A DNA stretch of 64,000 nucleotides from Fulvia fulva (GCF_020509005.1 NC_063012.1:3224001-3288000); one strand, 5' to 3'. Shown: positions 33,501 through 45,600, counted from the first letter of the stretch. Numbers and translations are program-made. The notes: generated by a model not told the origin, from the sequence alone.

Positions 33501-35690
33501 ATTTCTAGTTAAGAAAGAGAGAGGTAGAAGCAGAATCTATAAGGCCTCGAGCCTTTCTATATTATATCATTACGGGTAACAATATATAAGGGTATATAGC
33601 TAGCTATTATTTATCTAGTACGTATACTAATATCTTAAGCTCCTTACTATAGTCTATTACCGTCTCTTACATTCCGTGTCTCTTAATCTTATACTCTTTC
33701 TATCCTAGGAAGTTTAGGTAACCGCTATCTACTACGCTTAGGTAGCGGTCGTACTATTTCCCTACTACGGATCGGCGGCTAGGGAACTAAGGTTCGCGTT
33801 CGGATTCGGCGTAGTATTACGTAGACGCGATAGGCGATAGTCGCTATCGTACCTATATATTAGGCATTTAGGGTTAGTCGATACGTAAGAACCTATACGG
33901 TAGCGGTAGTACTTACCCTACTTCTTAAGGTCTTCGCGCTACTTACGGTTAAGCGTAGGTAGGTTCTATAGATATGTCGGTAGATCCTCCTTCTTCTTAG
34001 TACTAGCGTACTATAGTAGGCGCTATACTAAGGCACCTACTATACCGGTAGCGGTACTAGTAACTACGTTACCGTTATTCTAGTTGTTCTAGCCGCTATT
34101 ACCGTTCGAGTTACTATTACTACGGGGGCGCTCCTTCTACGGGTATAGTCGATCTGTCTCGTAGAAGCTCTCGTCTAGTACGGTATACTCCTCGATAACG
34201 TCTTATATACTATCTAGGCGGCGGTCGACTTCGCGGTCGCCGAAGGTCTTAATAAAGTACTTACGGTTTAGTCGGTTACGGAACAGTATAAGCTCGGTCT
34301 TATCGGTCTATAATATCTAGGCGCGTAACTTCGAGTAGCGTATATAGAAGGCTATAAAGGTTTCGCCTTGTTCTTACTTATAGGTAGTAATATTAACTAT
34401 AGCCTTAGTTCCTTTATTACGTATACTATATTAGCGTATTATCTAATCTAATAACTCTTCTCTAGTCTTAAACTCGTTAAAGGACTACTGTCTAGGCATA
34501 GGGATCCTCGGCTTAATACTTCGCTAAGGATCACCTTACGTCTACCTATATACGAAGCGTAGACTATCTACCTTAGTACGGAAGGTTACTATAGTTAGCT
34601 TTAGGAGAACACTACTATACTAGCTATCGAAATTAGGGTCATTATCGTTCTTGAAGTGCTTAGGATTAGGCACACCCTTACCGATCTCTATACCGCGAGT
34701 AAGGGTACGGTTAATAGTAAAGAGACGTTCTAGAAGGTCAACTAGTAGTGTCTAGGTACGGGTATTACGTATTCTCGAGTCACGACTATTATTAGGTCCT
34801 AGTCGCGGACGGTCGTTATTACGTCCTCGGCTATTATTACTACGGTTATAGTCGTCTCTATCGTTATTACTACTACCGCTACCGCTACCTCTACTAGTAG
34901 CTTCGCGATACCTACGTAATAGCTACTCGAGTAAGGTCTCGCGTAGGCGGGAACGAGAGGGTCGGCGGCCTAAGCGGCCCCTACCTCCGTTCTATATAGT
35001 GTCTCCTACCTTAAGCCGAGCCTTTAGGTCATCGACTTCTTGTTATAGGGCCTAGTTCTTTACCTTAGCATCTTATGCCTTCTTCTTCTCCTTCTCGTAG
35101 ATCTCGCTAAACTGCTTATATAGATTGTTAGCTTCCTTATATTTCTTCTCTAGCTCTTATAACTTAGCTAGGTCGTGATCCTTCTTACTCTTAAGATCTA
35201 CTGCTATTTTCTATATAATAAGCTCTTTACTTCGTAGCATCTTATAGATACGGTCGTATTCGGTGTATAGCGTAGTATACTAGGTGTTCTAGAGGTCGTT
35301 AGCTCGCTCTATTATATCGAGTTATCTGCCCTTAGTAATCGCCGTGTTAACTACTTATAGTACGAAGTCGTAGGTAGTCTTCGGGTGTTAGGATATAAGG
35401 GTCGTAAGGTTGTCTAGGGTGACATTCTAGTATTCGGATACGAGAATATGTTCTGCCTCGTCGAGTAATAGATATACCTCGTCTAGGTCGCCGCCTAGGT
35501 TCTCTTCGAGCTTGAACTCGAACAGTTCTATAAAGTCAATCTTACTACCTTCTTCTCGCTCGAAGGCCTTCTAGTAAGCTTTATTAATCTCTTATTATAG
35601 CGCGACACCGGTGTCTACTATAACCCGCCGGTTATCGTCCTATATCTAACTCTAAGGGAAAGAGGAGAGGTCGGGGAAAAGAGATGTACG
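33501..35690 (-). pseudogene. G2 gag (RIPed)
   Basis: Minus-strand gag region, collinear with G1 4331-6540. It has a basic Arg- and Ser-rich part (34,740-35,000 in the plus sense) and a charged coiled-coil-like part (35,040-35,350). The zinc knuckle cannot be read because Cys codons are the first to be lost to RIP. Confidence 0.7.
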
Positions 35691-35994
35691 CTACTTACTT
35701 TTGCCCTTAGGCTTAGGTAGCGGTAGTATACCGCCGTTCGCTATTTATAAAGTTATATTATCTAGGTTCGGGGGAGGCGTAACGGTGCCTATATCCTAAC
35801 TGTCTACGAGCGCGCGACTACCTACTAATAATATCGCTACGTTACGTTCTCTAGGTATCTACGCGCTATACGCCTTACCGTGTTCTGTGTTCTAATACGA
35901 CTCTACGCGTTCTCGAGTTCTACGGTTCTATCTATTCCTATTATTACGCGTCCCTTACCTAGATCCGCGATCTAGGTAGGGTAGTAGAACAAAC
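35691..35994 (-). other. G2 leader and primer-binding region
   Basis: Non-coding sequence between the 5' LTR and gag. The bases next to the LTR (about 35,962-35,994) are shared with G1. A short inverted repeat CTAGATCCGCGATCTAG is at 35960-35976. The primer tRNA was not identified. Confidence 0.5.
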
Positions 35995-36178
35995 TATAAG
36001 GGCGCGCGTATTATAGGGTCCGAACGAGATAGTTGTTATTCTACGAAGCTATAAAAGAGGAGCGCGAGGCGCGGCGAAGTTATAAAGTAAAGCTAAGCCG
36101 CGCTAACCCGATACGGAAGGTCCGCGGTTTAGCCGGGCCGACGTAGCTATAGTAGGGGGTCGCGGGCTGCCCGTAATA
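35995..36178 (-). repeat. G2 5' LTR, 184 bp
   Basis: Pair of 28963-29146. It is followed by the target duplication GCTAG at 36179-36183. Confidence 0.93.
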
Positions 36179-36183
36179 GCTAG

Positions 36184-37000
36184 TACCGTTCGTGTCCTTA
36201 GCTACTAGCTAAGCCTTTAGCTCTACTACCTCCTTATTTAGAGCCTAATTACGCTTAGATAGGGCTTTAATATCCTTAGGTAATATACCTACCTACGACT
36301 CTTCGACCTATCCTAAGAGCGTATTATTATCCTATCGGAGGCGCTAATTAGCTTCGTAAAGGTCTTATATCTAACTCTTATACTTCTAGTATTTATTAAA
36401 GTAGAATATAAAGAGGCCCTTAACATCCTTATCCTTTTCGAGTTAACTAAGACTCTCGGATACGATATTACGTTCCTTCTTTATATCGGCGTGTTTACGC
36501 TATATAACCTTATTAGCCTTCTTTAGGGACCCGACCTAGTTAAAAAGTATAATGAAGTCTAACTATATCTAGCGAACGAGGTGAAATATAATCTCCGGGT
36601 ATACTATAGTACGAGTCGCGAACTTAGCTAGGCTCTTAATAGTAGTATACTCTAAGGCGATTACCTACTCCTTAGGTTAGCGTATGTTATTAGTTTTACT
36701 ATCTTATATAGATATATCATCTCTTGACTCTATGATCTTATACACCTTGATTCATCCTTCTTCTAAGATCTATTCTTCGTTAAGGAATTGTACGAAGTTA
36801 ATAGGGTCGGAGGTTAAGGCAAACTACTATTCTTTAGGTAGTAGATCCTTCTCGATCTCTTATTGTTCGGCGGCGAAGTTCGAGTCGTCGTCGGAAGGGA
36901 AGGCACCTAGGGCGGTATCGGTGCCTAGGTTATCGAGTATCTACGTTTTAGTAGATACGGTTAGGAAAAGCTTAGCGCGTACGAGCAACTTACGCTTATA
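36184..37000 (-). pseudogene. G4 gag N-terminal part (RIPed)
   Basis: Continuation of G4 gag beyond G2. No motif is readable; the assignment is from position between G2 and the G4 leader. An apparent 111-aa frame on the plus strand (36684-37019) is antisense to this and not credible as a gene. Confidence 0.55.
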
Positions 37001-37415
37001 CTTACTAAGATCTAGATAAAGAGGTTGCTTAGGTAAGAGTACCCCGTTAGTAGTACTACCGGGTATAGCTATATTATACTATTACGTAGTAGATAAGACT
37101 ACTCTCTTAGTAGGTATATAAGGGCCCTATAAGAGTAGGGAGGCGCGCGTTTTACGCGAAGGAGAGAGGCGATCTATTGACTTAACTAATACGTTTGTTT
37201 ACGCGACTATAGTTGTTATTAGTACGCCTATACGCGCGACTCGACGGTTAGTAACTATAGTGAACTTGACCTACCTTAACGCGTTTTACGCGAAGGAGAG
37301 AGGTGATCTATTAACTTAACTAATACACTTGTTTACGCGACTATAGTTATTATTAGTACAATTTGATTATAACTACTAGCCTAACTAGATAGGCCGCTTA
37401 TAAGACCGAACAAAC
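37001..37415 (-). other. G4 leader with a 79-bp direct repeat
   Basis: Non-coding leader next to the 5' LTR. A 79-bp unit beginning GCGTTTTACGCGAAGG occurs at 37147-37225 and again at 37281-37359, 55 bp apart, with only a few transitions between the copies. Confidence 0.75.
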
Positions 37416-37565
37416 TATTACGGGTAGTGATCTATAAGACGATAGTATAGGGTTACCGTAAAATAAGCGTTATTTGGTAAGGCTACGAAAGAGAAGCGCG
37501 AAGCGCGCGAGATATATAAGGAAACGCTAAGGCGCGCGACGTCACGGTAGTAGTAAACCGTAATA
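37416..37565 (-). repeat. G4 5' LTR, 150 bp
   Basis: Pair of 22156-22305. It is followed by the target duplication TATCC (37566-37570). Confidence 0.92.
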
Positions 37566-37570
37566 TATCC

Positions 37571-37779
37571 CTACTAGTTCGTAGAAGCGTTACTAAAAAG
37601 CTAATAGCTACTAACTACCTCGATCTATAACGATAGATAGAGGGGTACTATATAAGCGGTAGTAGTCCCGGATAAAGACCTCGGCGATATATTCGGCCGT
37701 TATCTCCTTTACTAGGATTATATAGCATCCCTTACCCGTATAGTTAGTAATCGTAAGGGTATTAGTATATATAACGCTA
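37571..37779 (-). pseudogene. G3 integrase fragment (RIPed)
   Basis: Short piece of G3 between G4 and LINE copy C. The integrase core continues at 42684. Its last 14 bp (37766-37779, TATATATAACGCTA) are the target duplication of copy C. Confidence 0.7.
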
Positions 37780-38858
37780 GGTCGACGACGAGAATCACCT
37801 GTACGTGGTGTCGGCTACGAACCTCTCGTCTAGCTACGAGAGAGCCAAGTATTCTCACGCTAGAGCGTCGTGGGCGCGACGGGCGCGCAGCGCAGGCGAA
37901 GCCGCGGCGAATAGAGGACTACTAGCAAAACGGGTATGAAAACCATCCGACGAGCGTGTACTCGTGTCGGGAGCGAGTCCCTCTTCTTTCTACGTATAAG
38001 AAGGGCGCGGAACCGTGGCCTATACGCTCGACAGGACACCTCTAGTATAAGTACAGAATTTTCACCTCCGGAGACCGCAAACCGAGCGGGCTAAGCGACG
38101 AACATTAGACGAGCGGACTACAGAACAACAACTGAGCGGACTATACAACGGCGTCGAGCGGACTACGAAACAATCTAGTGTTTGCTAGCGGGCAATGCGG
38201 TGGGTAGGTGGACACGCGACGAAGCCTATAAGGGCCTGTTGAACACCCGGTATAGGAACGAGGGTTTTGCCTAAGGCACTGCCTGTCCCGCTACACAACG
38301 CACCTAGTCTAATATAGTAGATTGCGACGAGGAAAAGACGATAGCCTAAGCAAGGAAAAGACGGCTGTTAGGACGGGGAAAAGACGTACAATGCAAGTGG
38401 ATTAGTTCTGTGATCGGGGAGGATCGAGGGCAGGGTGATAAGGAACTTCATATTGGTTAGTAGGTGGAAACGCAAGGAGTACGCTGCCCGGCGTGGTGTG
38501 TGCCCCGAGCAAACCTGCGAGGCATAGACGGCCGCTTTCTAGAGATAGGCTGCGGTAACGCGAAGGGCGTCAAAACCTGGGGCGTGGTGTACACTGGCAG
38601 CGACGGCTGACACTGTCTGTACAGCCCGAGGGGACGGATGCGCATGTCGGTCAATAGAGAGCACTAAAGGGCTCAGGCCTATAGAGGTGGATATTGGCTT
38701 AAGGAGCAAACAGGGAGGGAGGGCGTAGAGGGAAGCTTTTGCTCCGGGCTAACCTCTCGAAACGAGGCTACACGGTGGTGCTAGATAAGTGGGAAAGCGC
38801 GGTTAAGACTTGTCACCTTATCTCGTAGCTAGCTTGCTAAATACGATTCCTTCCTTGC
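37780..38858 (+). other. Constant (WEIRD-like) module, least mutated copy
   Basis: 1,079 bp, identical in extent to 10094-11172 and 48868-49946. It starts GGTCGACGACGAG and ends CGATTCCTTCCTTGC. A hairpin with a 7-bp stem (CTCTCGT 37823-37829, ACGAGAG 37836-37842) near its 5' end is kept in the RIPed copies. The longest frames, such as one of about 65 codons on the minus strand (38457-38654), are too short and uncharacteristic to call a gene, so it is probably a non-coding RNA source. It resembles WEIRD of Magnaporthe in length and arrangement; sequence identity was not tested. Confidence 0.85.
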
Positions 38859-38859
38859 C

Positions 38860-39060
38860 CGGCCACAAGAGGAGCCACAAATAGTGCCAGTAATAGGGAG
38901 ACCAACGTTCTTGTACAAGGCAGCGCAGAGCAATGGACAAATAAGAATCAACCAAATGATAGGGAGCCAACCCCAAAGGGAAGAACAGGAGGAGGGACGG
39001 GAAAACCAACAGCAAGACCAACAGCAAGACCAAACGGACCTAGACACAAACATGTCCTGA
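38860..39060 (+). pseudogene. LINE ORF1 C-terminal 66 codons (copy C)
   Basis: Open frame from the module junction to TGA at 39058-39060. It encodes a Gln-, Glu- and Asp-rich tail ending in TDLDTNMS. The knuckles and the rest of ORF1 were never copied into this insertion. The stop overlaps the ORF2 ATG as TGATG. Confidence 0.75.
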
Positions 39061-42000
39061 TGCCTCACACTAACAGACTATCAATCATTCAGTATAATGT
39101 GAACAGAAGCAAAGACAAGGTCCAAAGGAGCTTTCTACAAGCCTTAGACCCGGAGGAACACCACATTATAGCAATACAGGAACTATGGATCAACCCACAC
39201 TCTAGGATTCTATCAACTGTGCGAGACCCGAGATACCACGTAGTAATAAACAGAACCGAGGGAGTCCCACGAACTTGTATCTATGTCAGTAAGAAGGTAC
39301 TAGCAGAGGACTGGCAGGCCTGGCCGAGTACCGACAGGGATATCACCACAGTGCAGCTCAAAACAACTCAAGGCCAAGTCCTGATCCATAGCGTATACAA
39401 CCCACCTCCAGAGTCCAGAAGCAGCACACAACTACACACGCTAGGAAGGCTCCCGGAAGCAATGAACCAACAAAACCACAACATCGTAATAGGAGATTTC
39501 AACCTCTACCACCCAAAGTGGGGATCGGACTTCACCCTAGCACACCACTTCTTAGCAGGGAGGCTCATTGGTCAGATGGAAACAGCCCAAATGGACTTGA
39601 TCACGCCAAAGGGAACAGAAACTTGGGCTAGAAACAACAGTTCTAGTACGCTAGACCTATGCTTCATGTCCTACGCCTTAACACGACGGGTAGAAAGCTA
39701 CACAGTCAATGACCAACTAGAGTCCTTATCAGACCACTATCCAATCCAAACCGACATCCAACTCACAGTTGAGGAGGAGAGGGAACCTGAGAGGAGGCTC
39801 TGCTAGAAGCAGGCCGAGTGGACACTAGTACAGCAGCGGCTAGAAGGCGAACTAGAACAGGTGAACATTGACAACATACACACAACGGAGGGGATTGACC
39901 AAGCAGTGGAGCAGCTGATAGAAGCTATGCAAAGGGCAGCCCAGGCCTATATACCTGAGAAGAGATGGTCGCTATACCAGAAGCCATACTGGACACTAGA
40001 GTGTACAGCCAAAGTCAAGGAGGCAAGGAGAGCAAGAAGGAGATGGGAGCAACGACGCACCCAAGCAAACTGGGAAGCCTATAACAACGCGTGCAAAGCA
40101 AAGAAGGCGTAGATCAGAAGAGACAAGACGTAGGAGTGGAGGTCAACTGTAGGGATGATCACAGAACACCCGGAACAAATCTGGAGACTAGCAGAATGGG
40201 CCAGGAAACCAGACGAGGAACGAAACTCCCCGCCCCAGTTTCCCTCAATATAGGACCAAGACGGGGAAACGCAAACCACTCCGATAGGGAAAGCGAAAGC
40301 ATTCGCAGACCACTTCTTCGGGACTCAGGTAGAGGCAGACCTAAGCAACATCCCAGGAACACACATTCCTCCGCCAAGGGAGGCTAACTGGCAAGTGTCT
40401 GCTATAGAGATCGGAAACATTATCAAGAAACTGAAGGGCAACAAAGCCCTAGGCCTAGACAAGATCCCTAACTGTTACCTAAAAGCTAGCAGCAGCCTTA
40501 TCACTCCAGTGCTTGCGCCAATCTTTACCCAGTGCATGAAGCAGGGGTATTGCCCAAAGGCCTTTAGGCAATCACTGACTTGCGTCCTAAGGAAACCCCA
40601 AAAGGAAGACTATACCAAGTTGAAGTCATACAGACCAATTGCGTTGCTGAACACACTAGGGAAGCTCCTAGAGAAGGTCGTGGCTATAAGGCTCACCGGA
40701 ATAGTAGAAGAACACAACCTCCTCCCGGCAACGCAAATGGGGGGGAGACAAAAGAGATCTACCCTCACAGCAGTCGAACTGATCATAGAGCAAATCAGAC
40801 ACATCTAGCACTATAGCAACAACAAGGTAGCCTCACTGCTTTCACTAGACATATCAGGGGCTTTCGACAATGTGTCCCACGCAAGGCTCCTACACATCCT
40901 CAGAATGAAAAGCATCCCAGCCTAGATAGTACACTTTGTGTAGTCATTCCTTAAGGACAGAACAACCCAGATCCTCCTAGGGTCCTTCAAAGCCCCGCAG
41001 ACCCCAATTGCGAACACGGGCATCCCACAGGGCTCTACACTCTCCCCAATTCTGTTCCTCCTCTTTATGGCCGACCTGACCCCACTCCTAGAAACAGCAA
41101 ACACCTTAGCATCGGGGTTCGTAGATAACACAAATATCCTAGCGTGGTCGGGGTCTATAGAGGAAAACTGCGCACTCCTAGAGGAGAGACATAGACAATG
41201 CGAAAAGTGGGCAAGAGAGCATGGGGCAAAATTCGCACCGGACAAGTACCAACTTATCCATTTTAGTAAGGCAAAGACAAAACACAACTTGGCAGCACCA
41301 GTAAAAATCCAGGGGTTCGAGACCCATCCTACAAGGGAACTCAGAGTCCTTGGGATATAGCTAGACCCGAAACTCAGCTGGGGACCACAAGTGAAGAAGG
41401 CGCAAGCGAGAGCGGACACTAACAGACAATCAATCGAGAGACTCACTGCGTCAACCTGGGGGGCGACCTTCACAAAGGCCCAGACCATGTACAAGGCCAT
41501 TGTCAAGCCCGCAATGCTATATAGAGCAGCAATTTGGGCAGCGGAAAAACACATCCCGAAGAGAATTGAGGACCCCCTCAACAGAGCGCAGGCAGCCTGC
41601 CTAAAGAGAGTACTAGGGGCATACAAGTCAACCCCTCACAGGACAATAGAAATGGAATCAGGTACAGCCCCCATCAGGGAGTACCTCCAGGGCATGAGGT
41701 GTCAATACGCAGAGAAGACATCAGCATACCCAGCCCAGGGAACCATCCAAGCAGCTACTCAAAGGATAAGAACCCAGTGGGAGAGGAGGAGAAGACCCAA
41801 CCGGCCACACATGATCCCACAGAAGGAAGCAGACCTAAAAACATCACAGGAAATCCTAGCAGCCCTTGAACAGAGAGAAGCTCTGAGGGAGCAAGCTAAC
41901 ACAGGGGACAAAGGGAAAAAGAAGCAAAGCCAAGCAGAAAGGATCGCAGGTCACCTATAGGAAACGCGTTGGAACCAAAAACCGGTGAGGCCAGGAGCCC

Positions 42001-42461
42001 TACCAGCGGCCAGGACCTTCGGGAGGTATAACTACCTTATCTATAAAGACCTGAAGAGGGCGGAAGCAAGCATAGCTATCCAGATTCGCTCTGAGCACAT
42101 TGGGCTGAGAGCATACTTGCACCAAAGAAGAGTCCCAGGATACGATTCCAAACGTTGCCCCTGTGGCTACCTATCCCAAAACCCGGAGCACATGGTACTG
42201 AACTGTACTAAGTGGGTAAAAGGGAGAAGCCAGTGGAGGGCGAAGGCAAGAGACAGGCAATACCAGGCCATCATCCAGGACAGACAAGATATAAGGAGAG
42301 TGACAAGATGGATCCTTAACGAGGACTACCTAGAGCAATTCTCCCTAGCAGTAGAAACGGAAAGGTGGATAGAGAGGAGGGAGAGAGAGAGAAGAGCCGG
42401 GGAAACAGAAGGGAGAAAGGGAATCGGGAGGAGGACATCACTAGGGTTACGGGCAAGGTAG
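39060..42461 (+). pseudogene. LINE ORF2 (copy C), one frame with nine TAG stops
   Basis: The full-length ORF2 frame is kept without a frameshift for 1,134 codons. Endonuclease: IIQYNVNRSK, QELWINP, GDFNLYHPKW and SDHYP (within 39060-39740). RT: GNKALGLDKIP (about 40438), SYRPIALLN (about 40627), LSLDISGAFDN (about 40840), GIPQGSTLSPILF (about 41020) and GFVDNTNIL (about 41115; the second catalytic Asp is changed to Asn by a GAC-to-AAC transition). The C-terminal CPCGYLSQNPEH...C is at about 42155. In-frame stops are at 39804, 40110, 40131, 40251, 40806, 40923, 40941, 41358 and 41958, all TAG, as expected from TGG or CAG codons. It is inactive, but only by RIP. Confidence 0.92.
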
Positions 42462-42535
42462 TTATAGGGTAATAACTATAACACTAGCGTACCCTATAGG
42501 AAGGAGAACGAAAGGACAAGATAGGAAAGAACGAG

Positions 42536-42580
42536 GAGGGTAAAGACGAGGAGGTTTTTATCCGTTAATCGGGTTTCCTA
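42536..42580 (+). other. LINE 3' UTR hairpin (copy C)
   Basis: AGGAGG and CCTACCT can pair around a T-rich loop. It is the same element as in A, E and L1, with a different stem sequence. Confidence 0.5.
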
Positions 42581-42683
42581 CCTATATAAATAGACCTAAA
42601 TAGCGAGAGATATATATCGGCTATAGGGCACTAAAACAGGCGAATGAATAATCTATCTATCTATCTATCTATATATAACGCTA

Positions 42684-45600
42684 TTATAATTAGTACTCTT
42701 CGGTAGTCCTACTATAAAATCTATAGTAATTTCGTCCTATAGTTTAAACGGGATTAGTAGGGGTTTTAGTAGCCCTAGGTATTACGTCTACGAGGGTTTT
42801 GACGAGCGGCATTCGTAGTACTTAAAGATCTTATTACGTATATACTACGAAAGGCCGGGCTAGACAAAGTCGCGAGTAATAAGCTCGTAGGTCTTCGTAC
42901 GACCTAGGTAACTAGTAGAGGGGGTACTATAATATACTTAGAAGACCTTAAAGCGTAAGCCCGGTACGTCTAGTACGAAGACGTTATAGCCGCCGTATCT
43001 ATTCTTAATATAGATAAGGCCGCCTATAGCTACCGACTCGCTATTATCTATACGGTACTAGCGTAGTAGCGTATAAGGCTCTCCTATATCTAACTAGTAT
43101 AACGCTTACTATAGCTCCGCTTCTCCGTATATAACGCGGATCTTAGTTATAAGTTTATTATCCTATCGGCCTAGACGGATCTCTATCGGCGAGATATTAA
43201 GGAATCGGTACTTAGGTAGTAACGTCTATTCTTAATACTATCTTTATAGGTCGTTATCGTTTATAGGGACGTCCTATAGCTGCCGTATTAGAGTATTAGG
43301 TTTGATATTCGTCTTACTAGGGATATAGACAATCTTAAAGTAGAACTACAATAAGAACTCGGACTAACGTACCTAGCGTCTTTTTAGGACCTTAGTACTC
43401 GTGAACTATTTAAGGTTCTTATAATCGGAGTATACTAGGATTAGCTTACTACTTTCGTCGGTAAGGTTTTCGAAGTCGGCCTTATCTCTATTAATGTCTC
43501 TAGATATAAGCTCTAGCTTCTTTTCCTTAAAGGCTTTTACGATAGCGAGTAGTTCCTTATTAAAGATGTCGTAGTTATATTCTTACGGCGATATCTTCTT
43601 AGATATAAAAGCTACTAGGCGCTATATACCGTCTTCTCCTCGCTACGACATTACTATAGTAGTAACGAAGTCTAACGTATCCGTTTCGAGCTTTATTTCT
43701 TGCCCGAGTACGAAATGTACGAGTATAATATCGTCCTTAGTAAACGCTTATTTTATACGTTCGAAAGCGTCCTAATATTTGTTACCCTATACCTATAGTA
43801 CGTCTTTCTTAGTAAGCTATGTTATCGGGTAGGCGATGCCTAAGTAGTTACGAATAAACCGCCTATAGAAGTTATAAAAGCTAAGGAAGGACAGAATATC
43901 TATTAGGTTACGAGGGTCTCCTATTCTTAGATTACGGCGATCTTGTCCTTATCTATCTTAATACCGTCCGCGCCTATAATTAAGCTAAGGTACTTCGTCT
44001 CTTAGACGTAAAACTCGTACTTATTAATGTCGAGTTGAAGTCCTACCTCCTATAGCTTCGCTATAACCTTCTCGACGTAAACGATATACTCCTCTAGGGT
44101 GTCGCTAAATATAAGTACGTTATCGAGGTACGCGGAGGTAAAATCGTCTAGGTACTCTTAGAGCGCGTTATTAATATATAACTAGAAGGTACCGGGTATA
44201 TTATAGAGACTAAAGGGTATTACTAGATATTCGAATTGACCGTAGCGCGTAGTAAATGCCGTTTTCTACTCGTCCCCTTCCGTAATACGTAAACGATTAA
44301 AGGTAGCGATTATATCGAGCTTAGTAAAGTACTTCTTACTACTGATCCGGTTAAGGGTATCTTAATCAAGTAGGATAGGGTACCTCGATTTTATAGTAAT
44401 AGCGTTTAGGGCGCGGTAGTCGATATAGACGCGTAGTCTACTACCTAGTTTACGTACGATAATTACCGGTAATACTATAGGTAAGTTACTACGTTAGATA
44501 TTACCTTTCTAAAGTTAGTTATCTACCTAAGCTTTTACTACTTCTAACTCTCTATTCGAAATCGGATAGGGCCGCTTAAACGGTAGCCGAGTATCCTTCT
44601 TTAGCTTAATCTTATAATCTAGGCTAGGGCGATAAGGTAGTAGCTTATCTAACTCTAACTTCGAGAATAGAGCTTACCGATAATAGTATATAGCCGGTAG
44701 CTTACCGAGTACGTCGGGGTCCTTCTACTTCCGGTATAGCTTTTCTATAAACACGTTATAATTAGTTACGTTTATCGCGTAGGCCTCTACCTAGTACTCC
44801 TATCGATAACGGAGCGTCCTATAGTAGCTGTCTTTAATATATATAGCGTACGCGAATATAGCGTCACCGCCTATAACCTTTCGTACTATTATAGCGTAAA
44901 GCCCTAACACTTATACTATAACTAGATCGGCCGCGCTCTTAGCCGTATATACTTCGCGTAGGTTAATTAATATAGTATATACTTCCGTACCTCTCGTACG
45001 ATAGAGTCTCCGGAGTTCGTATAAGTTAATCCGCTTAATATCGTCTCTATACCTAGCCCTAACTCTTTTAGCGCTAACTTCGAGGGGCTAAGGGACCGGT
45101 ATATCGCGGATATTAGGTCGCTTAAGGCTATCGTAGTCGGGTACCGGCGTTAGTAGTAACTCGGAGATAGGTAACGTTACTAGTAGGCTAACGTTCTTAT
45201 AGAGAGAGTGATTCTAATAGCTAGCGTCGTTAAAGGTGAGTACGCTTCGCTTCTAGTCTTTATAAGGGCTGTGCTTTACGTACTATCTAAGGCTAAGGAC
45301 TATATTATAGTAGGTATCGGTAACTAGGTATTTAACCGTCTCGATATAGCCTTGAAGGTTTAGTTTAATATTTATAGCTTTAGTAATAATTATTAGTACT
45401 TAGGAGCTATTACCTAGGCCTAGTATAAAGGGCTTAATATCGTAGAGCGGGAATTTGTGTTTTTACGTAAAGGAAGTATTTACGAGTTTAGAGTTAGTAC
45501 TATTATTAAAGAAGGTATAAATATATATTCTATTTGCCCTACCCTCTACTATAAAGTGATACGAGACTTCGGGTCCTTTATCTACTTATATAGAAGAGGG

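Larger units (their letters stand above)
28963..36178 (-). mobile_element. Gypsy G2, complete 7.2-kb LTR retrotransposon (RIPed)
   Basis: 7,216 bp, uninterrupted, with 184-bp LTRs and the 5-bp duplication GCTAG (28958-28962 and 36179-36183). Same family as G1. Polypurine tract, integrase, RNase H, RT, protease, gag and primer-binding region all lie in the expected minus-sense order. It is the deepest element of the nest and still heavily RIPed, so RIP was active after the fifth level of insertion. Confidence 0.94.
22156..37565 (-). mobile_element. Gypsy G4, minus-strand LTR retrotransposon nested in G3
   Basis: 150-bp LTRs at 22156-22305 and 37416-37565 with the 5-bp duplication TATCC (22151-22155 and 37566-37570). 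Own sequence: 22306-22668, 23661-28962 and 36184-37415; the rest is LINE fragment F and gypsy G2. The minus-sense order gag, protease, RT, RNase H, integrase marks it as Ty3/gypsy. It is fully RIPed. Confidence 0.92.
37780..42669 (+). mobile_element. LINE copy C: 1,079-bp module fused to ORF1 end, ORF2 and 3' UTR, lightly RIPed
   Basis: 4,890-bp insertion in the G3 integrase core with the 14-bp duplication TATATATAACGCTA at 37766-37779 and 42670-42683. The module (37780-38858) is followed by the last 66 codons of ORF1, all of ORF2, and the 3' UTR with hairpin and tetranucleotide tail. CpA and TpG are still frequent, so it saw few RIP rounds. It is the best template for both the module and this LINE subfamily. 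Confidence 0.93.

Noticed and set aside
36684..37019. 111-aa plus-strand open frame
   Set aside because: Antisense to the G4 gag/leader region. No domain, and composition typical of RIPed DNA.
37147..37359. Possible CRISPR-like repeat
   Set aside because: Only two 79-bp units with one spacer, inside a fungal retrotransposon leader.
40922..41626. 234-aa minus-strand frame
   Set aside because: Antisense to the ORF2 of LINE copy C, whose RT motifs are unambiguous on the plus strand.
42643..42669. Microsatellite of ATCT units
   Set aside because: It is the 3' tail of LINE copy C, as in all other LINE copies, not an independent microsatellite.
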